A stretch of DNA of 52,493 nt from an uncultured Lachnospiraceae bacterium. GTDB taxonomy: Bacteria; Bacillota; Clostridia; Lachnospirales; Lachnospiraceae. Positions 52,373 to 52,493 of this stretch are shown in pieces; within the stretch, counting starts at the first letter, position 1; each line of letters begins with the position of its first letter. Below the pieces are notes generated by a model. The model saw only the letters and a program-made list of their open reading frames with translations. It made no database searches and was not told the DNA's origin. Where the stretch lies: contig CAMWUL010000019.1 in the NCBI GenBank assembly GCA_947177445.1, forward strand, positions 1 through 52,493, written 5' to 3'. The position numbers and the translations under genes are program-made.

Positions 52373-52493
52373 CCTCATCACAATATGTCAATTTTGATAT
52401 TGTCTCGTTCCTGGCATTGCCGCATTCACAAAATATCATACCCTCAAAACCGAACACTGAATCCAGATCTTCATCCGCTCTCCCAAAGCTCTC
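52365..52493 (-). CDS. C-terminal end of an unrecognised protein (gene runs off the right edge)
   Basis: The last 42 codons of an open frame read without interruption from the window edge to a TAG at 52365-52367: an acidic ESFGRADEDLDSVFGF, then MIFCECGNARNETIS and YCDEEE at the end. The CxC plus a distant Cys could bind metal, but no family is recognisable from so short a piece. The stop lying inside a good terminator makes it a real gene end. Confidence 0.55.
   Translation of the reverse strand, partial: ESFGRADEDLDSVFGFEGMIFCECGNARNETISKLTYCDEEE

Overview
The window looks like a chromosomal segment of a spore-forming, strictly anaerobic Firmicute, most probably a Lachnospiraceae-type Clostridium relative. 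The pointers are sporulation genes (yqfC, yqfD, a BofC-type protein, a SleL-type spore hydrolase), a group B [FeFe] hydrogenase beside feoAB, a diaminopimelate dehydrogenase lysine branch, cheV, and strong AGGAGG-type ribosome binding sites. Nearly everything is on the minus strand; the only convincing plus-strand gene is the LysM-GH18 protein at 22493-23632. Both ends cut through genes (a UvrD-type helicase on the left, an unrecognised protein on the right).

Read in the direction of transcription (right to left), the layout is as follows. 50408-52308 is a two-component system, followed by a FtsX-type ABC transporter (47038-50300) whose promoter region carries an 11-bp-spaced direct repeat. 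45991-46902 is cheV, closed by a terminator. 41933-45928 holds a degenerate sirtuin-like protein, a highly charged membrane protein and the hisH-hisF pair. 37763-41871 holds ung, ddh, lysA and an S66 carboxypeptidase (DAP/lysine and cell wall). Then come tRNA-Leu(CAA), a cluster of palindromes resembling a dispersed element, a radical SAM protein, a small hypothetical, and an aldolase-like protein with its own promoter and terminator. 23634-34827 is a ten-gene run from one good promoter: metY, a zinc-finger membrane protein, polA, coaE, a long FtsA-like ATPase, walJ-type hydrolase, ACT protein, PFL protein, a hypothetical and nth.

The plus-strand SleL-type gene and the divergent gene for a secreted EEP phosphodiesterase fused to a jacalin-type lectin domain flank a 598-bp gap. 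In it lies an extraordinary A-rich 20-bp tandem repeat leader. Downstream come pdp, the yqfC-yqfD-phoH-ybeY block, a flippase, the BofC-type gene with a sigma-G-like promoter, two flavoproteins, the proB-DUF896-MTHFS-proA operon, and a feoA-feoB-hydrogenase-ankyrin operon. After that are a repetitive coiled-coil protein, a small HTH protein, gltX and the helicase.

The points most worth a second look are the EEP-jacalin protein with its repeat leader, the ferrous iron/hydrogenase/ankyrin operon, the sirtuin-like protein that has lost its catalytic signatures, and the palindrome cluster beside tRNA-Leu. All family names are from reading motifs; no database was searched.
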